In this document: positions 51,685-63,945 of the stretch, piece by piece
Layout of the letters: each line of letters opens with the position of its first letter
Numbering within the stretch: position 1 is the stretch's first letter
NCBI GenBank assembly: GCA_016802295.1
Contig: JAESIW010000180.1
Span: forward strand, 3,951,975-4,015,974
Direction: 5' to 3'
Length of the DNA stretch: 64,000 bases
Origin: Brachionus rotundiformis
Lineage: Eukaryota > Rotifera > Eurotatoria > Ploima > Brachionidae
Made by a program: the position numbers and the translations under genes
Notes under the pieces: generated by a model
What the model was told of the DNA's origin: nothing
The model's input: only the letters and a program-made list of their open reading frames with translations
The model's database searches: none

Positions 51685-54600
51685 ATTCAAGTAGATAATC
51701 TGATAAAAATATTTGTTGAAATTATTAGGTAAGTTTAGCGTTTCAAAGTGGAGCGCTAAGATTTAAGATTTCAAGTTTATTAAACTGATCTAACTGGCTT
51801 GAAACTGGGATGCAAATAATAGACCCAAGTAGAGTTTTTATACAGTTTATACGTTTTGTAAACAATAGATAGGTAACGGTGTCTGGGATAGATTTGATCT
51901 TGAGATTTGCGTGACACGTCTAAAAAAGACTCTATTTATAAGCCGAGTCAAGTTTATCAGTAGTAGATCGCATTGAATCAAGTGGAAGAGATTAGAATCT
52001 AATACACCTTTATCTGAGAAATCTACTGTAAATATCAAACTGTTTTTAAGCTTAAAGAAAGGTGAAATATGCTACTTAAATATAAGAAACTTGAAGAAAA
52101 TAGATCTAGTTGTTGGACCTAATGATAAGTTGAAATGACATGTTTTAATTTGTCCCTCTTGTCTGGTCCAAATTCTCGAATAGCCTCCCATATCAATTAA
52201 CTTAATTGTTGACAAGCAAACTAATTGACCACCTATTGAAATTAGATTATGTCTTATCGATAAAGCTAATTCTTAATTGATTATTTTTTTCTCAAGTGAA
52301 TTATTTCAATTGGATTCTGGCCTTATCTTTTTTTTTGCTAAGCAATTTTTTAAAATTAATCTTGTTGGCATCTGCACATTAGAATTGATGTTAAATACCT
52401 GTGAGAGTTATATAATTTGTACCTTTAATATTAAATAAGCATGCTGAATTCTGATTAAGATTGATTAATAAATTCCAATAGTACAATTTAAAATCACAAT
52501 CATAAAAATGAACTAATTATTAAGACCGTAAAATTGGTGATTAAATTATTGTATTTTTTTATTGATTGGTGTCTGTTAACAAACCTATTCTAAATATTTT
52601 TTAAATCACAAAATTAAGATCAAAGGAATATAGTAATTATTAGATGATATTAAAAAATAGTTTAGAAGCAAATTTAATTTTTAAGAATATCATGTCTCCC
52701 AATTTAATTTAATTAACTTCATTCCAATCAAAAATAAATATTTACGTTTTATGATTTTATATACACTTATAAATAAGTATAGCTAACTTTTTCCTTATCA
52801 ATTAATATATTGACCATGTTGTCCAAAGTTTTTACCTTTCAACTCCAATCTATCAATAAAATATTTTGATCACATTTAAATGGTCCATAATTCAGAGATA
52901 ACTTATACAGTTTAATTTTCTTACCTTAAAAAAGCTTAATTTTAAAGAATTTCGGTAACTTAAAATAAATTTGATTGTTTATCATTTCTATTATCTATAT
53001 TGAAGCTAAAAAGTCAAATAATCAAATTCGTAGTACAAATGATAGAACGCTGATTGAAATGAAAATTAAATAATTGATTAAATAAAAAATTAAAAAAACT
53101 TTTTAAATTGTTATTTTTAATTTGATTTTTTATATAGGCAATAGAGCTTTAGCACAAGCCTTTTAAAAATATTCAATAAGCTATTGAAACTTAAATTTGA
53201 ATTGTCCATGCCATTTAAATTGGAAAATTGGTTATTTTGTTCCAATTTAAAAAGAATGTTATGTATGAATCAACTAACTTAGAACTACTAGAGATAGAAA
53301 TCTATAATTTTTAAGAAATTTTCTAGGTTTTACCATTGCCAAAAAGCTAATTTTTTTCATTTTTTACAATATCATTTCTTACCTAAACTAATTAAATCAA
53401 CTTTTTTCCATTCAAAATTTACTTATATATACACTTGAAGCTTTTTTTAAAACTGATAACTTATTTTATCTATTTTGTCTTAATTCTTTGCTTTCCAACT
53501 TGAATCTTTAAATAAAATATTTAGTTCCAATTTAAATGGAATGTATGAATCAACTAACTGAAAGATATAGATTTATAAGTTTTGAGAATTTGGGAGGTTA
53601 AACCTAAATCTAAAGTCTACCATTGCCAATAAACTAATCATATAAGAATTCCTATAGCTCGAAATCTCATTTTTTATCTAATTTTAAATTTTGTTTTAAA
53701 ATATTCCAATTTTTATCCAGGAAAATTTTTTGCAATTAAGTCTCAGCTTGTGGCCCGGTATTTATTCCGTATTAACGCACAACATTTTATCTTTTTTCGA
53801 TGTTGATGAGAATGGTCGTAATAAAAATGCCAACTAATTGATTACAACATCATAAAAAATCATAACTTAAAGCTATTCGCCAAAGAATGTAAATCTTTAG
53901 CAAAAAAAAATGACATTTATTTCCTATTTATTTTTTTTAGATAAATAAACAACCTATTTGTCATGAACCCTGTTTCGGGACACAAAGATCGAGTAGTTAC
54001 CAATAAATAACTAATTAATCTAAGTTGTAAAATCATTATCGATTATTTAGATAAATAAAATTACTCAGCACTAATGAAAAATAACGAGAATATAAGTACA
54101 ATATAGAAATCCTCTGATATTTGAGGAAAAAATAATTTGTTTGAATTTACATTTCAACACCTTTTTTAAACGACTTTAAGAGTTGAAAATGCAAATTTTC
54201 ATTCTCTTAATACAAAAAAGTTTGTTGTATTTGATAAAACCGCTACCAATTCAATACTAGTAACATTCTGGATAATTGGAATTTAATGCTTTTCCAATGA
54301 GGAATTTAACTTGATAATTTTTTTGCTTTGATATTTAAATTTTGCATTGTTAAATTAGAAAATAATTTTTCGCCTATTTGCATGATTGAATAACTCATTT
54401 AGAAGCAAACCGCCCAAAATATTCGTCCACTTATGATTTATCTGGTGCTCTCAGATGAATTGGAGACAACGGTTATCTGTGATTTTGGCGGATTTATCTA
54501 AATCATTGAGCTTTTGAGTGATATAGACATGATAAATATTTCCTTAAATAAATATCTCAAGACAAAATTGATAAATAGAAAAATAAACATATGGTCATAA

Positions 54601-55751
54601 CTGGTCACATTTGAAGTTTTATTTGAGGCCAAGTAAGTAATAAAAAAACTGAATCTAAATAAATACCGTAAGATAAGAAAAATATTTATAGCCAAGGAAG
54701 AATTTGGAAAATTTTTTAATTTATTTTGGAATTGGAAAATAATCAAAATAATTAAATTGCTTGATTAAATTACGATCTGATCAAATATCAAAATCATTAT
54801 GCTTTGGACATGTTTGTAAAGGTCTAAGAAGTAAAAAAATATCTGATAAAAATCAAAACCTAAAATTAATAAATAAACAATATTATTTTTCAAACTTGAT
54901 TAAAAAAAAGTTAATTTTTAAATAAGGTATTTATGAATTTGGAAAAAAAATTTTATTTAATAAAAAGATAAATTAGGAAAGGAGTGTTTATAGGGGAGCC
55001 CCAATGGCTAGTATTCCTAATCTTCTTTTCAATCTTCAAGTTAGCAATTTTAATTTCACAAAATTTAGATTAATTTAATAAATATAAAAAAACTTGGAAT
55101 GTTTTTTTTTAAATTTATACTGTTAAGAAAATCTAACAAATAATTAATCATATAAAAATTTTTAAGTATAATTTAGAAAAAAAACAATTCTTTTTTGAAA
55201 AAGTTAAAAATAGTTAATTAAATAGATAAATAAAACAAAAAATATAAATTAAAGATTAGCTTTTTCTTGAAAATGTTCCTTGGTTAAAGGTAAAAAATGG
55301 TTAAAAGTAACAATATTAAGAAAAATATATGAATCATTTAAAATAATATGACTAAATTTTAGATTAGTGTTTTTAAGCTTTTATCAATAAAGATAAAAAA
55401 ATAAGTTAAATACATTTTCCTTGATTTTTTAATTATTTATTTTATATTATCGTTTGTTTTATCATTAGTTTGTATAATAAAGACTTGAATGTTTCATAAA
55501 CTGATGAATTAAAAATATCAATTTGATAAACTAAATCTAAAAACTTATCAAACATCAGATTCGACGAGAGATTAAGAACCTTAATTTCAACTTAATTTTA
55601 AATTAAATAATTAAGATTTCTTTAGTTGAGTCTAAATTGAGAAGAAAAGAAGTTGTTTTTTAATAAATATTTTATTTTGCAAAAATTTAAAATTATTGAA
55701 AATAAAATGGATTAAAATGGAAATATGGACAGTTATATATTATTAATAAAA
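51685..55751. other. Intergenic between the PDZ-DH paralogues
   Basis: About 4 kb, mostly AT-rich. Islands of less AT-rich DNA lie at 51780-52100, 53745-53830 and 54400-54495; the last has a weak inverted pair, AAACCGCCCAAAAT and ATTTTGGCGGATTT. No exon recognised. These islands are probably old repeats. Confidence 0.4.
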
Positions 55752-57308
55752 TTAATGGCTATTTATTGACAAAATGGACGAATCAGTTGATTCGTTAACT
55801 AATTTTTGAATATAAGTAGTGGATTCATTAAAAAAAGTGATACAGGATGTTTTAGTATCATCTTGAGCAAATAGATCTCCATCATAGCACACTTGACTAG
55901 ATCTAATCTCAGTTGAATCGACTTGATTCAACAATTTCCTCAATTCAACAATAACTGAATCAATATGTGGTGCCTCACTTGGACTACGCTTTGACTCCAT
56001 TGTGTACATTCTAATTTGTTTGAACAAGTCCATTGTTTTTTGCATGTGCACAATTGGCAAGTCGATCAAATTGGATAAAGTCAAGTTGGCCGATTGGGTC
56101 TCGTTGAGAAACAATCTGAATTGTTTCGAATGTGCCACTAGCTCGTTAAGCAGGTCTTTCGCTTTTGGGTAGCCTTTGACATAAGTGCTGAACGCTTCTT
56201 TGAACAAGCTCATTTTTTGCGTGTACAACTGGCCTATTTTGGTGTACAAGTCATACGCTGACCACTTGTCCATTGACCTCAAAAAGTTTTCGCTTATAAT
56301 CAATATTTTCTCTATGTTCTGAAACAAGGTAAAATAGTCTTGTTGCTGGATGAAGAAGCCTCTCAGCGGCCTGGAAAAAGTAGCCACTGACAAGCTCAAA
56401 TAGGACACAAAATTGGCTTCTATTTCGATCAATGTTCCGATCAGTTGGGTCTTTATTTGGTTAAATTTGTCCATTTTCATCGACTCGTAGTTCATTGTAG
56501 ATTTTAGCTTGTCCTTGCATTTCGATTCTGTCTCAATGGTAAGATCGCATTCTGAATAGGAATTTGTCGTATTGGTCACAGTGGTTATGGACATATTTGA
56601 TTCCATGTGCGTCTCTTTTGATTGTGCCAATCTCTCACTTGAATCATTGTATCTAGACAATGTCTCGTATCCAGTGTCTGCACCAGATTCACACTTTACC
56701 ATTTTGCCAACTCGACAACATTCTCTGTTGCACAGCACATACTCGTTTGTTTTTGTCGAATTTGGACATTTGTTTTGCCATCTGGACTCTTCTTGTTCAA
56801 CAAATGTGGTCGAAATTGTTGTATTAGCTTGTTGAGCACAAGATAACCACATAGATGGTTTTAATATTTTAAATAAAATATTCCTTTTAACCGGATTCTT
56901 TATCTTTTTATTTATTAAAGGCTTCATAAAATTTTTATGCTCATCTGTGATTGCTTTGGAAACATTATATGCCTTCTCTGGGTCTCTTAGTCTTCTGTAA
57001 AGAGTCAAATGAATCTTTCCATCGACCGGTTTGAGCAAGTTATTAATTGTTTTTTGAGTTGCTCTATAACAGTTGATTCCATTAATAGCAATTATCAGGT
57101 CCCCACGTTTGACTCCCTTCAAATCAGAATCAGTTCCTTCTGCCACTTCACCAATTTTGCATGGACAATAGCCGCTAATTGAAAACTCATTAAAGCTTGT
57201 TTTTAGTTCTTTACTGTTGGTCATCACGCACATATGTAGTCGATGATAGACCAGATTTTTGAGCTTGACATAGTCATTTGTGTTCTGATCAATGTGCTTG
57301 CTTGACAT
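55752..57308 (-). CDS. PDZ + DH (RhoGEF-like) protein, paralogue 2
   Basis: 518 aa from the ATG at 57308 (MSSKHIDQNTNDYVK); the frame is open slightly further but without an ATG. Order as in paralogue 1. The PDZ domain is at about 45-118 (FSISGYCPCKIGEVA, GVKRGDLIIAINGINCYRA), followed by a linker and a DH-like domain at about 293-475. The short tail is different (TKTSCITFFNESTT...). The PDZ halves of the two proteins are only distantly alike, yet from PSMWLSCAQ through FAQDD the proteins differ at three residues (A/S, S/G, N/T). Both genes run on the minus strand about 4.5 kb apart. The paralogue therefore looks ancient, with a recently homogenised middle. Function as for paralogue 1: probable PDZ scaffold with uncertain GEF activity. 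Confidence 0.78.
   Translation of the reverse strand: MSSKHIDQNTNDYVKLKNLVYHRLHMCVMTNSKELKTSFNEFSISGYCPCKIGEVAEGTDSDLKGVKRGDLIIAINGINCYRATQKTINNLLKPVDGKIHLTLYRRLRDPEKAYNVSKAITDEHKNFMKPLINKKIKNPVKRNILFKILKPSMWLSCAQQANTTISTTFVEQEESRWQNKCPNSTKTNEYVLCNRECCRVGKMVKCESGADTGYETLSRYNDSSERLAQSKETHMESNMSITTVTNTTNSYSECDLTIETESKCKDKLKSTMNYESMKMDKFNQIKTQLIGTLIEIEANFVSYLSLSVATFSRPLRGFFIQQQDYFTLFQNIEKILIISENFLRSMDKWSAYDLYTKIGQLYTQKMSLFKEAFSTYVKGYPKAKDLLNELVAHSKQFRLFLNETQSANLTLSNLIDLPIVHMQKTMDLFKQIRMYTMESKRSPSEAPHIDSVIVELRKLLNQVDSTEIRSSQVCYDGDLFAQDDTKTSCITFFNESTTYIQKLVNESTDSSILSINSH
55856..56858 (-). repeat. Converted tract, copy 2 (1003 bp)
   Basis: Partner of 49703-50705, in the same orientation. The bordering bases on both sides are unrelated between the two genes. 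Confidence 0.95.
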
Positions 57309-58585
57309 TGTTATCAAATTTTATCTTTCTAAATAAACTTTTTAATTGCTGACAATAAAACTTTATTTATATTAAATCGTTTATTAAATTAAAAGTTGAA
57401 CATCCGACAATATATGCTAATTATTTACATAGCATAGCCTAACAGAAATCAAAAATAGGATTGAGTTATCATGAGAACTCAGACTAATTAAACTTCGAAA
57501 TTCATTTTTGTCTATTTGATACAATTTTTATTGCTTATCCTCTCCCAGTCGGCACTAATAAGCAACGTCAACTTGGTAATTAACTTAAAAGAAATAAAAC
57601 CGAATTATTACTCGAGTTTTTTTCTGCAATTATTATTTTAACAAGCCAATATAATTGTATGTAATTGACAGAATACTATTTTTTTTAATTAGTTATCTTA
57701 TCTATTTTTATACATAACTCGTTTTGTTTAAACTATTGAACAATACAAAATTCCACTTGGAATTCATCACTTTAGATAAAAGGTGAAAGTTGAAGATATA
57801 ATAAAATAAAAATCATTAGATTTGTTGAGTAAATTTTATCTTTATTTTTCTTTATTTTTTTAGCTATTTTTCAAATAAAAAATATTCAAAATTTAATAAT
57901 AAACACTCAAAATAAAGGGAGAAATGGTTATTTTTTTCTATTTTATGTATTTAAAATTTATTTAGTTTTTAAAAAATATATTTTAGCTAGGTTTCCAAAT
58001 TTGGTCCTTTTGTGTTTAAACCGTATTATTATATAAGATTTATTGATTGAATTGATTTAATATTTTTATGAGACCATTCAAGACTTCCAAGGCAGTAAGT
58101 CTAAAATAATAAACATCAAAAGTTGATTCATTTAGTAAAAAGTTTTGGCGAATCCAGGTAGTTGGGAATACCGCTTAAAAGCTTTATTCTATATTATGTG
58201 AGATTAGTCTGTATTAAAAAATATCTGTATATAATAAATTAAAAAAATTAATTTAGAGATTCATGATTGGAAGATCAATGTTTAAGCTTTTTACCTTGAG
58301 TTGAAAATTGAAAAGCTGTGTTAAAGTTCTCAGAATAACTGAATCGCTAATTCCAGTTTATTAAAAAGATATTTTGTTATTAACTGTATTATTTATTTCT
58401 TTAATATTTCGTCGTCAATTATTATCAAAATTTTTTTACCTAGACCTGATCGAGCAAAAGCTCCCTCAGAATGTTTTTTAACTATAAACAGGGTTAAAGT
58501 GTAAAGTTTCGAAAATATAAAAGTAGTTAAGAAATCATAGATCATAATAATGACTAATTTTGCTTTAAAATTTAATTTTTATTTA
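57309..58585. other. Intergenic
   Basis: AT-rich DNA upstream of PDZ-DH paralogue 2. No exon or structured repeat recognised. Confidence 0.4.
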
Positions 58586-58589
58586 TGTA

Positions 58590-58925
58590 TTTTCTATGAT
58601 GGGAAGAATTCATCAATTGTCAATTGATAAGCTACTGAACAGAGTTATAAGATTTGTGTATTCTCTTGGTTCTAGAAACGATTTTATATCTTTTAACTAG
58701 TCCTGTCAAAAGAGGGACTGAATTTCGAATCCTATTTCAAATATACCTGCCATAGAGATCAAAAAGACTATGTATTTTAAACTTAAAAGACAAAAAATTT
58801 AAGATTTAAGTAAAATAAACGATCATCTGCTCAGTATCTTTTAAGTAAATTGAGTGCTAATGTGATGTAATTGTTCTAGTGGGATGCCCATGTTGTGCTC
58901 TAGAATTTTTTTAAAAGCAGTAGTA
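58590..58925 (+). mobile_element. LINE reverse-transcriptase tail remnant
   Basis: In the plus strand the region reads HQLSIDKLLNRVIRFVYSLGSRNDFISF. After a frameshift it reads SPVKRGTEFRILFQIYLP. Together these match the tail block common to several LINE ORF2 families (LQNRA.R.IY.L..R, then LPV..RI.FRI). A possible LWN-like block follows near 58890. There are stops and frameshifts throughout, so it is long dead. Confidence 0.5.
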
Positions 58926-59059
58926 CTTTATCAATAAAACTACTGTGTTTCATCAAATATAAGAAAGTTCAGTCATCAAAGGATTTCTTCTATTTGAAAA
59001 TTTTTTATTCAAAAAAATACTGATACAAAAGAACATTTCATTTTTTTTTCTTCCATTAG

Positions 59060-59660
59060 AGACAAGTAGTGTTGTGAGTCTACCATAAATTTGAAAAGTC
59101 GACTAAAAATCGACTAGTTTAATCTCAAATTGGACTAAATTCGAATTTTTGAAAAAAAGAAAAACAATATCCATAATATAAAATAATACGTCCACTTATT
59201 AATTTATTATTAAATATATAAATGAGAGGAATAAAATAATAAACTAAATAATATGATGTTCATTTATTTTGTATTCACTTATTTTAAGTCATTACGCTGT
59301 AAGCAAGAGATGTTGTATTTTTAGGCCTAAACAACATAAATTAAAAAAAACATTTAAATAAAAAAAAATAAATAAATATTCTATTAAAATAATTAAAACA
59401 AATTTAAATCTAAATTAAAAGCATCTGATGGAAATTGGGTAAATATTAAACTCATATCAATTATCAAATAAACTGTTTGGCTGTTTGATAGGAACTTTTT
59501 ATTAACTATAAAAATTTATAATTTAATTTATGCATAATTAAAAATTAATTGAATACATTTCTAAATTAAAAATATAAAGAGAATAATGTTCGACATTGTC
59601 GACTAGAAGTCGATTTTCTGAAAATTGTAGTCGACTTTAGCCGAGTCGACTCACATGAAT
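59060..59660. repeat. Putative nonautonomous DNA element with GTCGACT-rich ends
   Basis: The left end (59070-59120) has GTGTTGTGAGTC, AAAAGTCGACTA and AAAATCGACTAG. The right end, read in reverse complement (59660-59590), has ATGTGAGTCGACT, AAAGTCGACTA and AAAATCGACTT in the same order. The ends are thus degenerate inverted repeats with clustered GTCGACT motifs, rare in this AT-rich DNA. The layout resembles hAT-like MITEs with subterminal repeats. Duplicated flanks are not evident. Confidence 0.4.
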
Positions 59661-59961
59661 TTTGTTTTAAACAGGACGCTTTTTTGTAAATAAATAATTC
59701 ACATAACGGATAATTTTTTTCATGAAAACAAATACGGCATACCTCCCAACTCATCTACAATCAACTAATTTTATCATTTTAATTATATTAATTAGATTAA
59801 TAATTTGTATTTTGATTGTTAAGCAAATTCAGCTATGTTCTTGGCAAGAAAGATATAAGATCGAATGGCGTTTTGTATTTTGAGATATTTCTGTTGGTGT
59901 TAACCAGGTAGTCCTTTATTTAATCAGCTTTTTGTTCATAGTTCTGTTTTGTAGCATCAAA

Positions 59962-60481
59962 TTTTAAAGTTTATGAAATTCAAAACTTTAGTGCTATCTG
60001 AAATACACGTTAAGTATATATATTCTGAAAGAGCATAAAAATCTATAGTTTTACTTTTTTACTCTATTGCTTTATTTTTCTTAAAAAATCTCTTCAAATC
60101 ATGTAATCTTTAACAGATTTGTAAAATTTGAATTTTTTTATTAAAATTTTTAGTTTAAACTAAAAAACTCGATATTTTTAGGTGCTCAACTACTGTCTTT
60201 CGATTTTCCTGAAAAATATTATTATTGAAGACGATTTTGGCGGTGTTTAGCTGGTTACAATAATGGTGCGACATGCGGTCAAGTTCTAAAGAGTCTTAAA
60301 GAACAACAACTTTTTAAAGGATATTTTATTTCTGGAACCCAAGATGTAAAAATTTTTTTTTAGTCCCCCAAGAAAAAAAAATTTTCTTTCGAATTTTCCA
60401 GGGTGTAGATTAAAAACTTTGAGTCAAAAATTTGAGTGTATTTCAGACAGTACTAAAGTTCTGGACTTCGAGAACTTTATA
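59962..60481. repeat. Inverted-repeat element, about 520 bp
   Basis: Bases 59962-60008 and 60436-60481 are inverted copies with about 38 of 46 matching positions. They include the shared blocks AACTTTAGT and TCTGAAATACAC. The interior has short inverted stretches and no coding frame. This fits an old Tc1/mariner-like or similar nonautonomous transposon. The class is not settled. Confidence 0.5.
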
Positions 60482-61625
60482 AATGAGTAAAATAGAAATC
60501 TTTTTCCTATTTATTTCACTCTATTTTGTAAAAGAGTGACTTTGATCCATTCTTAGGTACCTGAGGATTTATTGTCCATAAATAATCATTTTAATATTTA
60601 TTTTTTATACTTATAACAAACATGACACTTAATACGAATTTTTTATTCATAGTTTAAAGGAAGGTTTGGATTTAACTTAGCATCTTGATATATATAATAT
60701 AATAAGTTTTATTCTATTTTTGAATTTAATTTTTGTTTATTTATCTTAGATTGATAAAATGTTGTCAAAAACTTATCGTCTAAATTTTCTAGATTTAATT
60801 CACTCAAGCTGATCAATTTTCTCAAAAAGTCTAATTTAATAAAAAAGCAAATATTTTGGTCATAGTTGACCATAAAGACTAAAATTATATTTAACTTAAT
60901 ATCAATTAAACAATTGATCAAATTTGAAAAATTAAATTTGACCAAAAATTTTACTTTGCCTTATTTTTAAAGCTAATTATCAATTGCCGAAGAGATCGTG
61001 TTAAATCTCTATTGTATATTTTCTATCAGCTATCAGCATATTTTATTTATAATTGAGGAAAAGAAGTTAATTATTCAAATTTATTTTTGTTGTAAATTTT
61101 TTGAGTTAAAAAAATAGATCCAATAGAAATTAAAAAACCTGTAGAGGGGCATGCAATTAAGCCAAGATTCTTAATACAGTATAAAATTGTAATTGATCTA
61201 ATTAGATTTTCAAATAGCAGATTTTTACATTCTGAAAATATTTTATAATGTTTAAAATATTATTAAAATATTTAGCAGAAAGATATAAATGCATTGTTAA
61301 TTACACTCTTTGAAAATAAAGTTAAAGATAATGTTCATTTCTTAGCTGATCGTTACTCCTCAATGTTTTTTAGCTCAATTTTAAATTTATTTTTTGATGA
61401 TTAAGCCGAAATTAATAAAAAACAAAAAAAAATGCTTTTTAATTTTTAATTTTCAGTCAAAATGTTGTTTTAAATGTTATATAAAATGATTAAAAACTCA
61501 CTGAATGATACACTATAAAAGCTAGAAAATTTTTTGCATTTGAATTTAAAATTATCATTAATTATTCAATTTTATTTAATTTTTGTTTGAACACTATATA
61601 ATATCCTTGAGTTTAAAGCAAATAG
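60482..61625. other. Intergenic / possible intron upstream of the receptor kinase
   Basis: AT-rich DNA. The missing signal-peptide exon of the receptor could lie here or further left. I tested ATG-led hydrophobic stretches near 60622 and 61361 and found no acceptable donor in frame. Confidence 0.4.
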
Positions 61626-63945
61626 AAAAAAACCAAAAGGCAAGCATTGTGCCTTAAAATGGACAATAATGTAGAAAAAAAATTAAAATGTTTACATAGA
61701 TCTGATTGTAAAGACAATAACTGTTTCTCTGTGGAAGAATGTTCCAAGTCTGGGTTGAATAAACATTGTTATTCAATGTTTAAGGTACCAGAGGAAAACC
61801 GGCCTATTCAAAAAGATGACATTTTAATAGCTGGTTGCTGGAGTGGAGATATTGAATGCGATCCACCATACAAAATCAAAGAAAAATACCAAAATGAACT
61901 AGATATCAATACGTCTACTATAATTCCTCAGTTTCTACTCAAACCGGAGATGAAACATAAATGTATCACTTATGCCATGACAAATGAATCGACCAGCTAT
62001 AGGTCCATAAATAATATAACATTTTGCTGTTGCTCTACCAGCATGTGTAATAAGGATATACTTTTAACAAATGAAAAAAATCCTTATCAAGTTATTTCCC
62101 AAATGATTAAACAACGAACCCAATCATTTACCACAGTACCAACCAACAAAGATTCAGATATAAATATAAACTCAGTTCTTATCACATCTTTTTTTTTGAT
62201 GTCTTTTTTATTCTTAATGCTGATTATTGTTTTGATATTCAAGAAAAAGTGTTTATTTTTTAAGTCCAAATTTGAACAGCCAGTCGTTTTATTTGATAAT
62301 GCAAATGGACAGAATATGCCTCATTATATGCCATCATCTGTTCAAACAGCGCCTAACCAAAACTTAACTAATGATTTTTTAAAAGGCAATCACCATCCAA
62401 ATGAAGATTTAAGGCTATTGACTCAGCCACTTTTAAATTCAACCAATGACCAAATGTTTGTTCAAAATATAGTGCCGCCAAATTTAGGTGTCCTGCCTGA
62501 TTCTATATTCAAATCGAACCAAGTGATGCGTTTTCAAAATGGAATACAAGATGTAGAGATTGTAGAGCGTGAAAATCTGAACGAAATTGAAAATTTCAAA
62601 GCAATACTAGAAGAACAATTGCCAAAGAGTAATAAAAAGTCTTCGATTGATGAAATTGATCCCAATGTGATTATTTTGCCGCGTCTTATACGACCATGTG
62701 ACATTTTGCTGATTGAAAAAGTATCCCAAGGGCAATTTAGTTCAGTATGGAGAGGCCGCTGCAAAAATAACAACAAGGACGATGATGGAGAGGTTCCAGA
62801 ATATGGTATTAAGATATTTTCACAAATGCAAAAAAGTGCATGGTCAAATGAAAAAGACATATACTATTCCCTATCCACCATCAATCCTTACATTCTCACT
62901 CATTTTAGCTCTGATGAAAACGAACTGCCAAAAAACCAAACTACTCTAAACCCTAGTTTCATATTTTCTAATAATGAATACTGGATAATTACAGAGTATC
63001 ATCCAAATGGATCATTGTGTGATTTTTTGAAAGTCAATTTTCTTTCATGGTCTCAAATGGTTCACTTAGTTCTCTCAATTTTAGAAGGCTTGGCCTATTT
63101 GCACAGCGAAAGCATTGATTCCAAGAAACAATTTGCCATAGCGCACAGAGATTTGAAGAGCAAAAATATTTTGGTCAAAAAAGATGGCAAAACGTGCTGC
63201 ATAGCCGATTTTGGCCTAGCTCTTAAATTAAGCAATCACAATAAGCTAAATAGCGCTGAAATAAGAAGCAAGGCAATTTTTTAAAAAATTTTCATTTTCT
63301 TTTTAATTATTTTATTTTTATGATGTCTGTATTAGGTTGGTACAAGGCGTTACATGTCGCCTGAATTAATCGAAGGGGCTATTGCGTTCAGCAAAGAAAC
63401 ATTTTTAAGTATAAAAAAGATAAATTATCTCTTCTCCAGGTCTTAGATTATCACGTGATTATTTGATTTTTGTTTTAAGGAATTGACGTCTACGCCTGTG
63501 CACTTGTACTTTGGGAAATTATTTCAAGAGGCGATTTTTATGGTATATGACTTAATTGAATTATTATAAGGCACATTAAACAAATTGTTATGGGCTTTAT
63601 TAATTGCTTTTAAATTAATTTTTGATTTACTTAAGATGAAAAATGTGAATACAAATTGCCATTTGAAGACGAAGTGGGTCAAAATCCATCATTGGAAGAT
63701 ATGAAAGAAATAGTAGTGGATAAGAGTTTTCGGCCAATAATTAGGGAAAACTGGCTCAAGTACCATGTAAATAGAAAATAAAAATTAAAAATAAAATTAA
63801 AAAACATATTTATTTTAAATTTGTTTAGAAAATATCTTCGATTGCTCAAACAATTGAGGAGTGCTGGGACATTGACTTAGACGCGAGAATATCATCGGAA
63901 TGCGCCGTGTCTAGGATTAGGAAAATTAATAAAGAGCTAGATTAA
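61626..63945 (+). CDS. ACVR2: Type II TGF-beta/activin receptor Ser/Thr kinase (5' end missing)
   Basis: Exons 61626-63272, 63336-63408, 63480-63542, 63636-63766 and 63829-63945 close in frame. The first is taken from acceptor CAAATAG at 61625, because the first ectodomain cysteine (CLKMDN) precedes the ATG at 61659 and no signal peptide follows that ATG. The ectodomain has the activin-receptor pattern, including AGCW and ITFCCCSTSMCN. The TM lies at about 170-193 (counted from that ATG). The kinase has glycine loop SQGQFSSVW, Lys385 in GIKIF, HRDLKSKN (Asp498), DFG (517), GTRRYMSPE, DVYACALVLWEI and a WDIDLDARIS end typical of type II receptors. It binds TGF-beta-family ligands and phosphorylates type I receptors. 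Intron 1 begins with GC. Confidence 0.92.

Noticed and set aside
51847..52038. Minus-strand open stretch as a gene
   Set aside because: No ATG-led homologous protein. The area is less AT-rich and may be a repeat, but I could not match RT or transposase motifs.
58715..58730. B-box-like TTCGAATCC suggesting a tRNA
   Set aside because: No matching A-box, acceptor stem or cloverleaf. The region fits a LINE remnant better.
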